DNA of 64,000 nucleotides from Mesorhizobium sp. (GCA_004020315.1 SAQG01000023.1:1-64000), one strand, 5' to 3'. Shown: positions 1 through 8,275, numbered from the stretch's first letter. Translations and numbers: made by a program. Notes: generated by a model from the letters alone, not told the origin.

Positions 1-373
1 TCCCCGCTGATTTGGGAATCCCCCTTCGATTCAGCCTCTCTTCATCCCGCTCTAAGCCACCACGAACGCGATAGGCCGCGGGCTGTCGTGGAATACAGCG
101 CGAACGGCATGCAGAAGATCGATTTCTCGTCGCCGAAGCGGGCAAGCGACGCCTCAGGCTCATCATCGCCTTCCTGGATTTTGGGCCTGCGGGCGCATCC
201 GCAACCCGATCGGGGCCACATGTCGGTGCGCGCCGACGTGCTGCGGCGCGCAGCGACGACTACGATGGGGTGATGGCCTGCACCTCGCATCGTTCCGGGC
301 GTTTGGATCTTCCGTGCGGCCAAAGAGCGATTGAAGACGGTAAATCCCGGGAACGTTTTCGCGCCGGCGCGGG
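1..373. other. Left edge, no gene recognised
   Basis: No open frame here has a convincing start, ribosome binding site or family resemblance. A minus-strand frame covering about 42-401 has a patch that reads like real protein near its C-terminus (around 42-180), but its N-terminal part is low-complexity Arg/Ser and overlaps the promoter and start of the next gene. It could be the decayed end of a gene. Only the promoter at 350-375 is supported. Confidence 0.4.
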
Positions 374-375
374 TT
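350..375 (+). promoter_or_regulatory. EcfG-type promoter of FAD/Rieske gene
   Basis: GGAAC at 350-354 is followed after 17 bases by GGTT (372-375), close to the alphaproteobacterial general-stress consensus GGAAC-N16/17-CGTT. The element overlaps the longest possible start codon of the next gene (TTG at 374). Transcription would begin near 382, which favours the ATG at 416 as the start. The -10 differs from consensus in one base. Confidence 0.6.
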
Positions 376-415
376 GTCGATGGAGATGCATCGAAACTCA
401 TGGGGCGCCGGTGAA

Positions 416-1891
416 ATGGCCATTCTTTCGGGAAAACCGGGAAGCTGTTGGGTTGCGGCAGCCACCGCTTCGAACTATCCCCCGCTCGAGGGCTCGATCC
501 ATGCGGAGACCGTTGTCGTAGGCGCTGGGATTGTCGGGCTCACCACAGCGCTTCGCCTTTGCGAGGCCGGTCGGTCGGTGATCGTCGTCGAAGGCCTGCG
601 GACAGGCGGCCAGGTGACCGGCCGCTCGACGGCCAAGATCACGACGCAGCACGCGTTGATCTACAACCATCTTATCGGCACCTTCGGCCGGGCCCTGGCG
701 CGAGCCTATGCCGATGCGAATTCCGCCGGCGCTGTCCAGATCCGGGAATGGGTTCGCAACTATGCCATCCCCTGCGATCTCGAGAACAAGGACGCCTATA
801 CCTACACCTGCGACGCAAGACGGCGCGCGGAGATCGTGGCCGAGGCAGAGGCCGCCCGCCAAGTCGGGCTGAACGCCGATATTCTCGAGCGCGCGCCGCT
901 GCCTTTCGAAACGGCCGCCGCTCTGCGTTTTTCCGACCAGGCGCAGTTCAATCCGGCAATGTATCTGGTTGGCCTGGCTCAAGCGGTTGCGGCCCGTGGC
1001 GGACGGATTTTCGAAAACAGCCGCGCGATCTCGATTGGCGAGGCAAGCCGCTGGCGCGTCGTCACCGACAGCGGCACCGTTCACGCCGAGCATGTGGTCG
1101 TCGCTACCAACATGACAGTGAAGAGCCCGATCGGTATGGCGAACCGGACCCAGCCGCGCTGCCACACAGCCATGGCGTTTCGGATCGATGACCCTCTTGC
1201 TGTCGACGGCATGTTCATCAGCATCGACGATCCGACGCATTCAATCCGCACGGGCCGCGATGGCGTAGGCCCGCTGCTGGTCGCACTCGGCCCCAAGTTC
1301 GACACGGGCCAGGACGGCGACGTGGGGAAACGGTTTGTCGAGCTGGAACAATGGGCAAGGATGAGCCTTCCAGTTGGCGACGTTGCGTGGCGCTGGTGTA
1401 ATGAGGACTATGACACGGCCGATAGAGTTCCGTACGCCGGCGAGCCCGATCCAGACAAAGCCTCCGGTTTTCATATTGCCACGGGATTCAACGCCTGGGG
1501 CATCACCAACGGAACGGCCGCGGGCACGATGATCGCGGATTTGATCTGCGCTCGGCCGAGCCCATGGCAAAAGCTCTATGATCCGGCGCGGTCTTATCCC
1601 GAGGACTTTCACAAGAATGGCCGCAGCCAATCGATTGTCTCAAGCATCGACGACATTGCGCCCGGCATGGGCGGTGTGATCGTCAGGGGTGATGAAAAGA
1701 TCGCGGCGTGGAGAGACGCTGAAGGGGTGATCCACGCCGTTTCGGCGACATGCACCCACAAGGGCTGCACCGTGACCTGGAACAACGCGGACAACACATG
1801 GGATTGTCCTTGCCATGGATCGATTTTCGCCGCCGACGGTTCGGTCATCCACGGCCCGGCTCGACAACCGCTTGCGCCGGCCGCGCTGTAA
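416..1891 (+). CDS. FAD-dependent oxidoreductase with C-terminal Rieske domain
   Basis: Predicted 491-residue cytosolic flavoprotein of the DAO fold with a fused Rieske [2Fe-2S] domain. The dinucleotide-binding motif GAGIVG lies near residue 36, followed by GRSTAKITTQH, typical of this family. The last 50 residues hold both Rieske boxes: CTHKGC (about 446-451) and CPCHGS (about 464-469), giving the Cys-His/Cys-His cluster ligands. Family members probably pass electrons between the cluster and FAD, but the substrate is unknown. The frame is open from a TTG at 374, but an EcfG-type promoter overlaps that codon, so the ATG at 416 is preferred. The gene converges on a PEBP gene. Domain call is firm; physiological reaction is not known. 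Confidence 0.9.
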   Translation: MAILSGKPGSCWVAAATASNYPPLEGSIHAETVVVGAGIVGLTTALRLCEAGRSVIVVEGLRTGGQVTGRSTAKITTQHALIYNHLIGTFGRALARAYADANSAGAVQIREWVRNYAIPCDLENKDAYTYTCDARRRAEIVAEAEAARQVGLNADILERAPLPFETAAALRFSDQAQFNPAMYLVGLAQAVAARGGRIFENSRAISIGEASRWRVVTDSGTVHAEHVVVATNMTVKSPIGMANRTQPRCHTAMAFRIDDPLAVDGMFISIDDPTHSIRTGRDGVGPLLVALGPKFDTGQDGDVGKRFVELEQWARMSLPVGDVAWRWCNEDYDTADRVPYAGEPDPDKASGFHIATGFNAWGITNGTAAGTMIADLICARPSPWQKLYDPARSYPEDFHKNGRSQSIVSSIDDIAPGMGGVIVRGDEKIAAWRDAEGVIHAVSATCTHKGCTVTWNNADNTWDCPCHGSIFAADGSVIHGPARQPLAPAAL

Positions 1892-1908
1892 AAGGCGGCG
1901 ACTGCCGC
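1890..1908 (-). terminator. Possible terminator of the PEBP gene
   Basis: In the 26-base convergent gap there is a GCGGC/GCCGC stem with a four-base loop (1895-1908). On the minus strand it is followed by C and four Ts. The stem is short, so this is a weak call. Confidence 0.35.
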
Positions 1909-1917
1909 GGCCCGCGT

Positions 1918-2388
1918 TTACCGTGCGTAGGTTCCGACCAGCTCAGTCTGCTCCAGCGCATGCTTCTGGGCTTCCTTCCAGACAAGCTGGACGCCCGCCT
2001 GTCCCGGCACACTGAGGCTTGGCACGTCGAGCGCGGCCAGCCGGAAATGATAATGATGGACGCCATGTCCCACTGGCGGCTGTGGGCCATCGTAATAGGC
2101 ATTGCCGAAATCATTGGTGCCTTGCCTAAGTGCCGACGGGCCTGGCTTGCCATCTTGCGCCTCGGCGAGTTCGCTGGCATCGGGCGGAATATTGAACACC
2201 GCCCAGTGCCCGAAAATCCCACTCGGCGCGTCGGGATCCTGCACGACAAGAACAAGGCTCTTGGTACCGTCCGGCACACCGGACCACTTCAGCGGCGGCG
2301 AGACGTTCTGGCCGTCACGGGTATATCTTTCAGGGATTTTCCCGCCCGCCGGGAACGCAGGGCTGATAAGGGTGAGTGGCATTTCCAT
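1918..2388 (-). CDS. YbhB/YbcL family PEBP (Raf kinase inhibitor-like) protein
   Basis: A 156-residue phosphatidylethanolamine-binding-protein fold. Characteristic patches are SPAFPAGGKIPERYT near the N-terminus, SPPLKWSGVP, the ligand-pocket segment VVQDPDAPSG with FGHWAVFNIP, and the closing YHFRLAALD. Bacterial members bind small anionic ligands; their role is poorly known. It lies 49 bases downstream of the DUF2267 gene on the same strand and probably shares its EcfG promoter, which makes it a stress-regulon member. A second, diverged copy lies at 6288-6749. Start could be the second Met (two codons later). No signal peptide, so cytosolic. Confidence 0.93.
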   Translation of the reverse strand: MEMPLTLISPAFPAGGKIPERYTRDGQNVSPPLKWSGVPDGTKSLVLVVQDPDAPSGIFGHWAVFNIPPDASELAEAQDGKPGPSALRQGTNDFGNAYYDGPQPPVGHGVHHYHFRLAALDVPSLSVPGQAGVQLVWKEAQKHALEQTELVGTYAR

Positions 2389-2437
2389 TTCTCCAAGAAG
2401 AAGCGCTACAGCCGAGACTAGCGATACCTGGCGCTAT

Positions 2438-2875
2438 TCACGCCGCTTGCTGAGCTTCCGCCACGCGCCTGATTTCTGCTGGCAAGGATTCCCAAACCTT
2501 GATCATCTGCCCCTCTCCCACATGGTGAGCGAGCACCTTGGATACGACCCTGAATGCCTCCTTGGAATCAACCGGTCGGGTGAATTCCAGCTCCGCCTGG
2601 ATTTTGGCCAGGAACTCGTCGAGCGACCGCAACTTCTCGGGCGTCTTGGAAGGCTGATACTGGTCGTAATAGGCACCGCGCACGAGGATCGGCAGCTGCG
2701 AGCCGAGGTGGGCTGCAAGATCCGGCTGCATGCGGTCCCGCAGGGCGTGGAGTACCGCTCCAAGCACATGCCATGCGACCTGCCGATCCGGCCCCATCTC
2801 GGTCATGATCTCGTCGAGCCAGATGTTTGTGGTCTGCAGCGTCTTATCGAATACGTCGAGTCCGGTGGCGCTCAT
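2438..2875 (-). CDS. DUF2267 domain protein
   Basis: A 145-residue soluble protein matching the DUF2267 family. It starts with FDKTLQTTNIWLDEI, has the central HALRDRMQPDLAAHLGSQLPILVRGAYYD segment split by helices, and a second helical repeat ending HHVGEGQMIKVWESLP. Function of the family is unknown; in rhizobia it is commonly encoded beside stress genes. The upstream GGAAC-N16-CGTT promoter is perfect and 42 bases before the start, so induction by the general stress sigma factor is likely. It is the first gene of a two-gene unit with the PEBP gene. Ribosome site: GAGGAGGC-like sequence immediately upstream. Confidence 0.92.
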   Translation of the reverse strand: MSATGLDVFDKTLQTTNIWLDEIMTEMGPDRQVAWHVLGAVLHALRDRMQPDLAAHLGSQLPILVRGAYYDQYQPSKTPEKLRSLDEFLAKIQAELEFTRPVDSKEAFRVVSKVLAHHVGEGQMIKVWESLPAEIRRVAEAQQAA

Positions 2876-2916
2876 CGAAGCCTCCTCTTCAACAGGTTGA
2901 ATGACTCATTTGGCAA

Positions 2917-2941
2917 AACGGCCTTGGTCGGCTGTTGTTCC
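2917..2941 (-). promoter_or_regulatory. EcfG promoter of DUF2267-PEBP unit
   Basis: Read on the minus strand: GGAAC (2941-2937), 16 bases, CGTT (2920-2917). Both boxes match the EcfG consensus exactly. The start codon at 2875 is about 40 bases downstream. Confidence 0.85.
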
Positions 2942-3045
2942 CGTCTCAACCCTAAAGGCAGCCTCTCGCGCAAGCGTGTGATCTATTCGGCCAAGTTTAC
3001 GCTCGCCAAGCTGACACTTAATACGTTCCCGCCAAGATTGGCCCG

Positions 3046-4452
3046 TCAAGATTTGGCCACGGCGACGGCAACGAAAAGGGATTGTCCTTGCCTGTTGATG
3101 CTGAACAATATGGGCTTGTTCTGCTGGCGCGATTTCGCCCACTCCTCTTGGATGTCCGACGGCTGCGTCACATTCCGGTTGTTGGCCGAGACGATCACAT
3201 CGCCGGGCTGAATGCCGTTTTCGGCGGCGAGGCCGTTCGGGGCCACTTCTTGCACGAATACGCCTGTAATGTCCGGCTGGAGTCCGAGCTGCTGGCGCGC
3301 CTCATCCGGGATTGGGCTGAGCGACAAACCAAGACGCGTGTCGGCCGTTTCCGACTTTGGAACGGCGCCGGTCTGTTGCTCCTCATCGTTGCGCTGTCCG
3401 ATGGTCAGAGCTATTTCCTGTTGGCTGCCTCCGCGATTTCTTGTCAGCGTCGTTTTTGTTCCCGGCTTTTGGCTCGCAGCCGCGAGCGTCAGATCGTGGA
3501 CGTTCTGAATGTCCTTGCCGTTAAAGCGTGTAATCACGTCTCCTGCCTGGATGCCAGCCTGCTCTGCCGGACTGCCGGGTTCGACCGAAGCGACCAGCGC
3601 GCCCTTGCTGTCGGGTATTCCAAGCGCCTCGGCAATCGACGGCGTGATCTCCTGGAGACGTACTCCGATGAAACCGCGCTCGATCCGGCCTGTGCGGATC
3701 AACTGGTCGACAATGTTGCGGGCGGTGCGGGATGGTACGGCAAAGCCAATTCCTATGCTGCCACCTGTGGGCGATACGATGGCCGTGTTGACCCCGATCA
3801 CTTCGCCGCGCGCATTGAACAGGGGGCCGCCGGAATTGCCGCGATTGATTGAGGCGTCGGTCTGGAGAAAGTCGTCGTAAGGGCCGGCATTGATGTCGCG
3901 CGAACGGGCCGAAAGCACGCCGACGGTGACGGTTCCACCGAGTCCGAACGGACTGCCGATGGCGATCGTCCATGCGCCGGGTTGTACTGCATCGGAGTCA
4001 CCCCAGGCGGTCGTTGTCATATTGGGCCGTGGGTCGATCTTCAGCACCGCGAGGTCGGTTGCCGGATCCCGGCCGACGAGCCGCGCAGGCAAAGTCTCCT
4101 TGTCGGAGAATACGACATGGATTTCGCTTGCATCGGCAACGACATGGTTGTTGGTGACGATGTACCCATCGGGGCTGATGACAAAGCCGGAGCCAAGAGC
4201 CTCTCGCACCCGTGGTTGAGCCTGTCCCAGGCCTCGGCCACCGAAAGGACTAAGAAAGTCGTCCAGCGTCGCCTGGTCTTGGATGATCTGACGGGTGGTT
4301 ATTGCGACCACGGCCGGAATTTTCTCGCGCACGATCGCCGTGAAGTCGTTTGGGATTTCCTGGGCTGCGAGCGGAGCAAACCCGCCAGCCGAGAGCATCA
4401 GAGTTCCGGCGATCAGGCCCGCGCACAGTCTTTTGTTCAAAACCGGAAACAT
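3046..4452 (-). CDS. Do-family periplasmic serine endoprotease (DegP/HtrA-like)
   Basis: A 468-residue trypsin-like protease with two PDZ domains, acting on misfolded envelope proteins in the periplasm. A signal peptide ends at about ...APLAAQ (residues 1-31). The triad is visible: His in TNNHVV (about 103), Asp in DPATDLAVL (about 133) and Ser in GNSGGPLF (about 207). PDZ1 spans roughly 255-345 (GFIGVRLQEI, GALVASVEPGSPA) and PDZ2 370-465 (GVFVQEVAPNGLA). The frame is open 12 codons further upstream, but MFPVLNKRLCAG gives the normal signal start. A small gene 63 bases upstream (4516-4722) likely shares its transcript and a possible EcfG promoter. It may be called degP, degQ or mucD; the sequence alone does not separate them. 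Confidence 0.95.
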   Translation of the reverse strand: MFPVLNKRLCAGLIAGTLMLSAGGFAPLAAQEIPNDFTAIVREKIPAVVAITTRQIIQDQATLDDFLSPFGGRGLGQAQPRVREALGSGFVISPDGYIVTNNHVVADASEIHVVFSDKETLPARLVGRDPATDLAVLKIDPRPNMTTTAWGDSDAVQPGAWTIAIGSPFGLGGTVTVGVLSARSRDINAGPYDDFLQTDASINRGNSGGPLFNARGEVIGVNTAIVSPTGGSIGIGFAVPSRTARNIVDQLIRTGRIERGFIGVRLQEITPSIAEALGIPDSKGALVASVEPGSPAEQAGIQAGDVITRFNGKDIQNVHDLTLAAASQKPGTKTTLTRNRGGSQQEIALTIGQRNDEEQQTGAVPKSETADTRLGLSLSPIPDEARQQLGLQPDITGVFVQEVAPNGLAAENGIQPGDVIVSANNRNVTQPSDIQEEWAKSRQQNKPILFSINRQGQSLFVAVAVAKS

Positions 4453-4515
4453 GGTCTGCGGACTCCTCCAGCGTTCAGTGTCAAGCATGCGACGGCTCCA
4501 GCATGAGCCAGCGGC

Positions 4516-4722
4516 TCACCAGCGGATTACAACGACCTTGTCGTTCCCGTTGGCGAGTTCGACAGCTTCAGTGCCGTCCGGTTTGCGGCTTTCGATCCGG
4601 GCGTTTTCTATTGTTTCTATGCCAGCGATGTTGGCTGCAAAGGCCTCGTCAATCTCGGCGGCACAGACCAGGGTATCCGGCGGCAGATCCTTCACTTGGT
4701 CCATCAACTCGCGAAGCTTCAT
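4516..4722 (-). CDS. Small acidic hypothetical protein
   Basis: A 68-residue soluble protein beginning MKLRELMDQVKDLPPDT and ending in KVVVIRW. No family is recognised. The start is fixed by a strong AAGGAGG Shine-Dalgarno sequence seven bases before the ATG at 4722; the longer frame to 4770 has none. It lies 63 bases upstream of the Do-type protease on the same strand, so the two are probably cotranscribed. A possible EcfG promoter sits 54 bases upstream. Confidence 0.75.
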   Translation of the reverse strand: MKLRELMDQVKDLPPDTLVCAAEIDEAFAANIAGIETIENARIESRKPDGTEAVELANGNDKVVVIRW

Positions 4723-4775
4723 GGCGAACCTCCTTGGTACAGCTGCACGCCCGGGTTCTCTCGGCCGCACATTCC

Positions 4776-4800
4776 AACCATGTCCCTCAAGAAAAGTTCC
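4776..4800 (-). promoter_or_regulatory. Possible EcfG promoter of small gene and protease
   Basis: Minus strand GGAAC (4800-4796), 16 bases, GGTT (4779-4776). One mismatch to the -10 box CGTT. Good position, 54 bases before the ATG at 4722. Confidence 0.5.
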
Positions 4801-4926
4801 CCGATGAGATCTGCGGGCATGTCACAGGGACGAGATTTTGGGGAATGTCACAGGACGTCTGCGCAAGGTCTCATAGACCACCGAGAGAACGGTCTTTGAA
4901 TACCACGACCCGACCCGGAAATGATC

Positions 4927-4951
4927 GGAACTTCCAGCTCGCTATCCGGTT
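4927..4951 (+). promoter_or_regulatory. Possible EcfG promoter of quinone oxidoreductase gene
   Basis: GGAAC at 4927-4931, 16 bases, GGTT at 4948-4951. One mismatch in the -10 box. It is 150 bases before the start codon, a longer leader than at the other sites. Confidence 0.45.
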
Positions 4952-5100
4952 AGGTGGGCAAGGATTTGCGGCTGATTGAAGTGGAAGACAATGCCCCCAG
5001 TGGTTGAAATCCGCGCTCGACTGCCCAGGATCGCCGGGTACCCCATTCACCCGATGCTCGTCCCAGACCTGCGCTGGCCCCCGAAACAAGGAGGAACTCC

Positions 5101-6027
5101 ATGGCGATCATGAAAGCAGTGCGTGTTCATAGGTTTGGCGGGCCAGAGGTTCTTTCGCTGGACGAAGTCCCCATGCCTCAGCCCCGTGACGACGAGGTCA
5201 CGCTCAAGGTCTGCGCAGCAAGCGTCAATCCTGTCGACTACAAGACCCGCAAGGGTTCGGCGGGCGGGGATTTGCCCGTTACGCTCGGCCGCGACGTGTC
5301 GGGCGTGGTGGAGCTGTGCGGCACGCGGGCTCATACGCTGAAGAAGGGCGATCCGATGTTTGCCATGCTTGGTCATGACCGGGGCGGCAATGCCGAATAC
5401 GTCGTCGTCAAGGCGACGGAAGCGGCAGCAAAACCGGAACGTCTAAGCCACGTCGAAGCCGCTGCCGTGCCGCTTGCCGGCATTACGGCGTGGCAGGGCC
5501 TTTTCGACCATGGTGACCTCAAATCCGGGCAGCGGGTTCTCATCCATGGCGGCGCCGGCGGCGTCGGACATCTGGCGATCCAGTTTGCCAAGGCTGCGGG
5601 CGCATTTGTCGTGACGACCGTTGCTGCCGAAGATTTCGATTTCGTCCGCGAGCTTGGCGCCGACCAGGCCATCGACTACAAGAACCAGCGCTTCGACGAT
5701 GAGGTCGAAGACATCGATATGGTTTTCGATCTGGTCGCGGGCGACACACAGGACCGCTCCTGGAACGTACTGAAGCCCGGCGGGATACTTGTTTCCACTG
5801 TTTCTGAGCCCTCGGCCGAACAGGCGCGCCTGCACCAGGCGCGTGGCGTTTCCTATTTGGCTGAGCCAAATGCGGCGCAGCTTGCGAGGATAGGACGCCT
5901 CATCGACGCAGGCAAAGTAACGCCGTTCGTGCAGGCAACTTATCCCCTGAAGGAGGTCGCCAAGGCCGAGGAACGGCTGGAGAGGGAGCATACGCGCGGC
6001 AAGATCGTGCTTCAGGTGGCCGCCTGA
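5101..6027 (+). CDS. Zinc-free MDR: NADP-dependent quinone oxidoreductase-like protein
   Basis: A 308-residue medium-chain dehydrogenase/reductase of the quinone oxidoreductase type. The N-terminal GroES-like half contains SVNPVDYKTRKG and LGRDVSGVV; the Rossmann half has the NADP motif GGAGGVG at about 150-156. The Cys/His zinc ligands of classical alcohol dehydrogenases are absent, so reduction of quinones or enals with NADPH is the family expectation, not a demonstrated reaction. AAGGAGG eight bases before the ATG fixes the start. It may belong to the surrounding EcfG stress set, in line with a role in handling electrophiles. Confidence 0.92.
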   Translation: MAIMKAVRVHRFGGPEVLSLDEVPMPQPRDDEVTLKVCAASVNPVDYKTRKGSAGGDLPVTLGRDVSGVVELCGTRAHTLKKGDPMFAMLGHDRGGNAEYVVVKATEAAAKPERLSHVEAAAVPLAGITAWQGLFDHGDLKSGQRVLIHGGAGGVGHLAIQFAKAAGAFVVTTVAAEDFDFVRELGADQAIDYKNQRFDDEVEDIDMVFDLVAGDTQDRSWNVLKPGGILVSTVSEPSAEQARLHQARGVSYLAEPNAAQLARIGRLIDAGKVTPFVQATYPLKEVAKAEERLEREHTRGKIVLQVAA

Positions 6028-6287
6028 GGCCGGAATGCTCGAAGCTCCCCGCAGTGCTCAAAGAGTGAACCAGTCCTGCGGGCAAGCCGTTCAGGAGGTG
6101 CGTGGGCCCGACGGGCGGCAGATCGTGACCCGCGTCATCACACCACGAAAGTGAACCCGCGCGAAGATGTCGAGACGACGGTGGACGAACCCTAGTTGAA
6201 GGCGATGTTTGAAGCCGCCGCCGCGCTTCGGCCTGCCTACCGCATTCAGCCATTACGAGCAAAAGAATGAACCTGCTTGGCGCTGAT

Positions 6288-6749
6288 TCATCCGTAAGTG
6301 CCGATTAATTCCGCCTCACCCAGCATGTTTTCACGGGCGGCCTGCCACACGACCAGGGCATCGGGTTCGGGGCCGATGGGAAGATTGGCAATGCCAAGAG
6401 CCGCGAGCCTGAAGCGGTAGGTGTGAGGTTTACCGCCAGGATGCTGGTCGGGTCCGTCATAGTGAAGATTGCCGAAATCATTGAAGCCGTGAGGCAGGTC
6501 CTCGGTTCGCGCTTTAGAACTCCGTCCTTCGGCCAAATGACGCCGGTCGGCCCCAATGTCATACACGACCCAATGCCGGGACGCCTGTGACGGTGCATCC
6601 GTATCTTCCATGACGAGCACGTAGCTCTGAGGGCCCGGCGGCGGATCGCTCCATTCCAGAAACGGGGAAAGATTATCGCCGCGCCGGGCATGACGATCCG
6701 GAATGGGCTGGCCGTTCTGAAAGGCCGGACTGCTCAAAGTGAACGCCAT
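6288..6749 (-). CDS. Second YbhB/YbcL family PEBP protein
   Basis: A 153-residue PEBP-fold protein with the family segments FTLSSPAFQNGQPIP, LSPFLEWSDPPPG, VMEDTDAPS and RHWVVYDI, ending YRFRLAALG. It is a diverged paralogue of 1918-2388. The ATG at 6749 is chosen because AAGGAAG lies just upstream; the frame continues 18 codons further without a ribosome site. An EcfG-like element about 85 bases upstream suggests stress control. The 260-base gap to the convergent oxidoreductase gene holds nothing recognisable. Ligand and role unknown. Confidence 0.92.
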   Translation of the reverse strand: MAFTLSSPAFQNGQPIPDRHARRGDNLSPFLEWSDPPPGPQSYVLVMEDTDAPSQASRHWVVYDIGADRRHLAEGRSSKARTEDLPHGFNDFGNLHYDGPDQHPGGKPHTYRFRLAALGIANLPIGPEPDALVVWQAARENMLGEAELIGTYG

Positions 6750-6833
6750 CACTTTCTTCCTTGCTCGGCTAGACTCGTCGAAACAAGCGGTTCGGGCGCG
6801 CACGTAGCGGCCTTCTTTCCATCAGGCGATCCC

Positions 6834-6858
6834 AACAACCGCACCCCGTTATTGTTCC
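6834..6858 (-). promoter_or_regulatory. Possible EcfG promoter of second PEBP gene
   Basis: Minus strand GGAAC (6858-6854), 16 bases, TGTT (6837-6834). One mismatch in the -10 box; 85 bases before the start codon. Confidence 0.45.
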
Positions 6859-7070
6859 TCCGAGAACGACGCACCCTCTACGTGGATCCGTTCGAATCTG
6901 CTCCCGCCGACGAGCGGCCCGGCCGGGCGAGCATGAAGCCTTCACCCGGCGGCCCTGAATGCAGGGCGTCGGCTCCACCATCCATTGCGTTGCCGGCGAC
7001 GCCACCAGCATTTGGCGGCCAGTCGCTAATCAGAACGATCAAGACTTGCCGTCACCGTTCTGCGCCGGCC

Positions 7071-7502
7071 TCAATGGACAAACTTGGCCCTCAGCCAAGC
7101 CAGAAGTCTGTTCCCGGTAATCGTCCGGCGGACTCTGGCGGCAGCCCATCGCGCTTGCATCGTAGCACCAACGTGGCAGTGACAGACGATGTTGTGCAAC
7201 TGCGAGTCACTTAGCTCGAAGAAGCGCTTTGCCTCACCGTAGGTATCATCTTTCAGACCCATGGCGCGCAGCACCGGATCCTCGTAGGCAACAGTGATCG
7301 GCGACCCCGCGCCACGCGCTACGGCACGGGCTTCTGGACTGAGATATTCGGTGCCTGAAAGAGCTCCGAGGCACCGCCGTGGATTTCGTTCGAGAAGCTC
7401 TGCCCAACGCTCGATCCGCTGCGCCCGAGTCATGACCGGGTATGTCGCCGAGGGCTCAACTTTCGCAACTGTCTGCAGTTGGTCGAGTGTTTGGTGTTTC
7501 AT
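7071..7502 (-). CDS. Hypothetical protein with CHCH motif
   Basis: A 143-residue protein of unknown function. A good Shine-Dalgarno (AAAGGAG) precedes MKHQTLDQLQTVAK. The middle half (RAQRIERWAELLERNPR, then TEYLSPEARAVARGAGSP) is helical and Arg-rich. Near the C-terminus QLHNIVCHCHVGATM carries a Cys-His-Cys-His string that could bind a metal. Codon use is like its neighbours, so the frame is real. Upstream of it no EcfG promoter is visible, unlike most genes nearby. Confidence 0.8.
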   Translation of the reverse strand: MKHQTLDQLQTVAKVEPSATYPVMTRAQRIERWAELLERNPRRCLGALSGTEYLSPEARAVARGAGSPITVAYEDPVLRAMGLKDDTYGEAKRFFELSDSQLHNIVCHCHVGATMQARWAAARVRRTITGNRLLAWLRAKFVH

Positions 7503-7624
7503 GATCGGCTCCTTTCAATAGGTCGAAGCGCCCACGCCCTGACAAAAGACTATTGCGCCGCGAAGCGCCGACAAGGCCGGAATTGGCAATGTTAAGAGTT
7601 TGCCCGCTCGCACGGTTCGTATCA

Positions 7625-7650
7625 GGAACCTTCCCGGGGGCCTGCTTGTT
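7625..7650 (+). promoter_or_regulatory. EcfG-type promoter of small hydrophilic protein pair
   Basis: GGAAC at 7625-7629, 17 bases, TGTT at 7647-7650. One mismatch in the -10 box. The start codon follows 24 bases later, an ideal distance. Confidence 0.6.
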
Positions 7651-7673
7651 TTGGCTAGTGAAAGGAGACCGTC

Positions 7674-7856
7674 ATGAGCACAAAACCACCACCCGTTCCG
7701 GCAGAGAACCAGAGCCCTAAGGGTCCGGGCGATAAGAAGTCGGTTCCTGTCGACCAAACGCAGCACAGCCATTCCGCCCCAAATCCCGACAAACAGGGCC
7801 AGCAGGGCAACACGAAGGTCAACACGACCCATCAAGGCCACCAGCAAGACCGTTAG
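7674..7856 (+). CDS. Small disordered hydrophilic protein
   Basis: A 60-residue protein rich in Pro, Gln, Lys, His and Asn with almost no hydrophobic residues; it should be intrinsically disordered. GAAAGGAG lies seven bases before the ATG. It is followed after eight bases by another tiny hydrophilic gene, and an EcfG-type promoter sits just upstream. Composition and context resemble hydrophilin-like stress proteins, which is inference. No enzymatic motif. Confidence 0.8.
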   Translation: MSTKPPPVPAENQSPKGPGDKKSVPVDQTQHSHSAPNPDKQGQQGNTKVNTTHQGHQQDR

Positions 7857-7864
7857 GTGATTTC

Positions 7865-8086
7865 ATGTCCACGTCGAAGAAGACCCGTGCCAGCATTCGC
7901 CACGGCGGTCCTGGCGCATCGCACGAAAATGCCAAGGAGCCGCTGGTGATAGAAAAGCCGCCAGCCGATTCCGATCTGCGCAGCCGCAGCAAGATCTCAG
8001 GCGGCGGAGGCGAACGCGACAGCCACCATACTCATGACCCGGAAAAGAAGGGCGGCGGCACCCGGCCGGCACACAAAGGAAGGTGA
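7865..8086 (+). CDS. Small disordered basic protein
   Basis: A 73-residue hydrophilic protein beginning MSTSKKTRASIRHGG and ending KGGGTRPAHKGR, rich in Gly, Lys, Arg and His. No fold or family is recognised. It starts eight bases after the preceding gene, with TAGGTGA as a weak ribosome site, so it is likely cotranscribed from the EcfG-type promoter at 7625-7650. The stop is followed 160 bases later by a hairpin terminator. Confidence 0.75.
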   Translation: MSTSKKTRASIRHGGPGASHENAKEPLVIEKPPADSDLRSRSKISGGGGERDSHHTHDPEKKGGGTRPAHKGR

Positions 8087-8243
8087 ATTGTATTCACGTC
8101 CCCGGCGAAGCCTGCGGCCCGGCATCTCGCGTTTTCTGCTGAAATGGCGAGGTGCCAAACATCATCAGGCCGTGAGCACCGGCTGTCACGCATTTTTGCT
8201 GTGATCGCCCGTTCCTAGCCGGTCCGAGGCTGAAAAAGCCTGT

Positions 8244-8275
8244 CGCCCGCTGGCTCCCGGCCGGCGGGCTTTCTC
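8244..8275 (+). terminator. Rho-independent terminator-like hairpin
   Basis: CGCCCGC (8244-8250) can pair with GCGGGC (8264-8269), with further GGC/GCC pairing in the loop, and is followed by TTTCT. It probably ends the transcript of the two small hydrophilic genes. A smaller AGGCT/AGCCT stem lies just before it. Confidence 0.55.

Noticed and set aside
42..401. Minus-strand 119-codon frame at the left edge
   Set aside because: Arg/Ser-rich, no ribosome site, no family, and it overlaps the promoter of the FAD/Rieske gene.
398..1240. Long minus-strand frame opposite the FAD/Rieske gene
   Set aside because: Shadow of a high-G+C gene; composition is typical of antisense frames and the plus strand encodes a clear two-domain enzyme.
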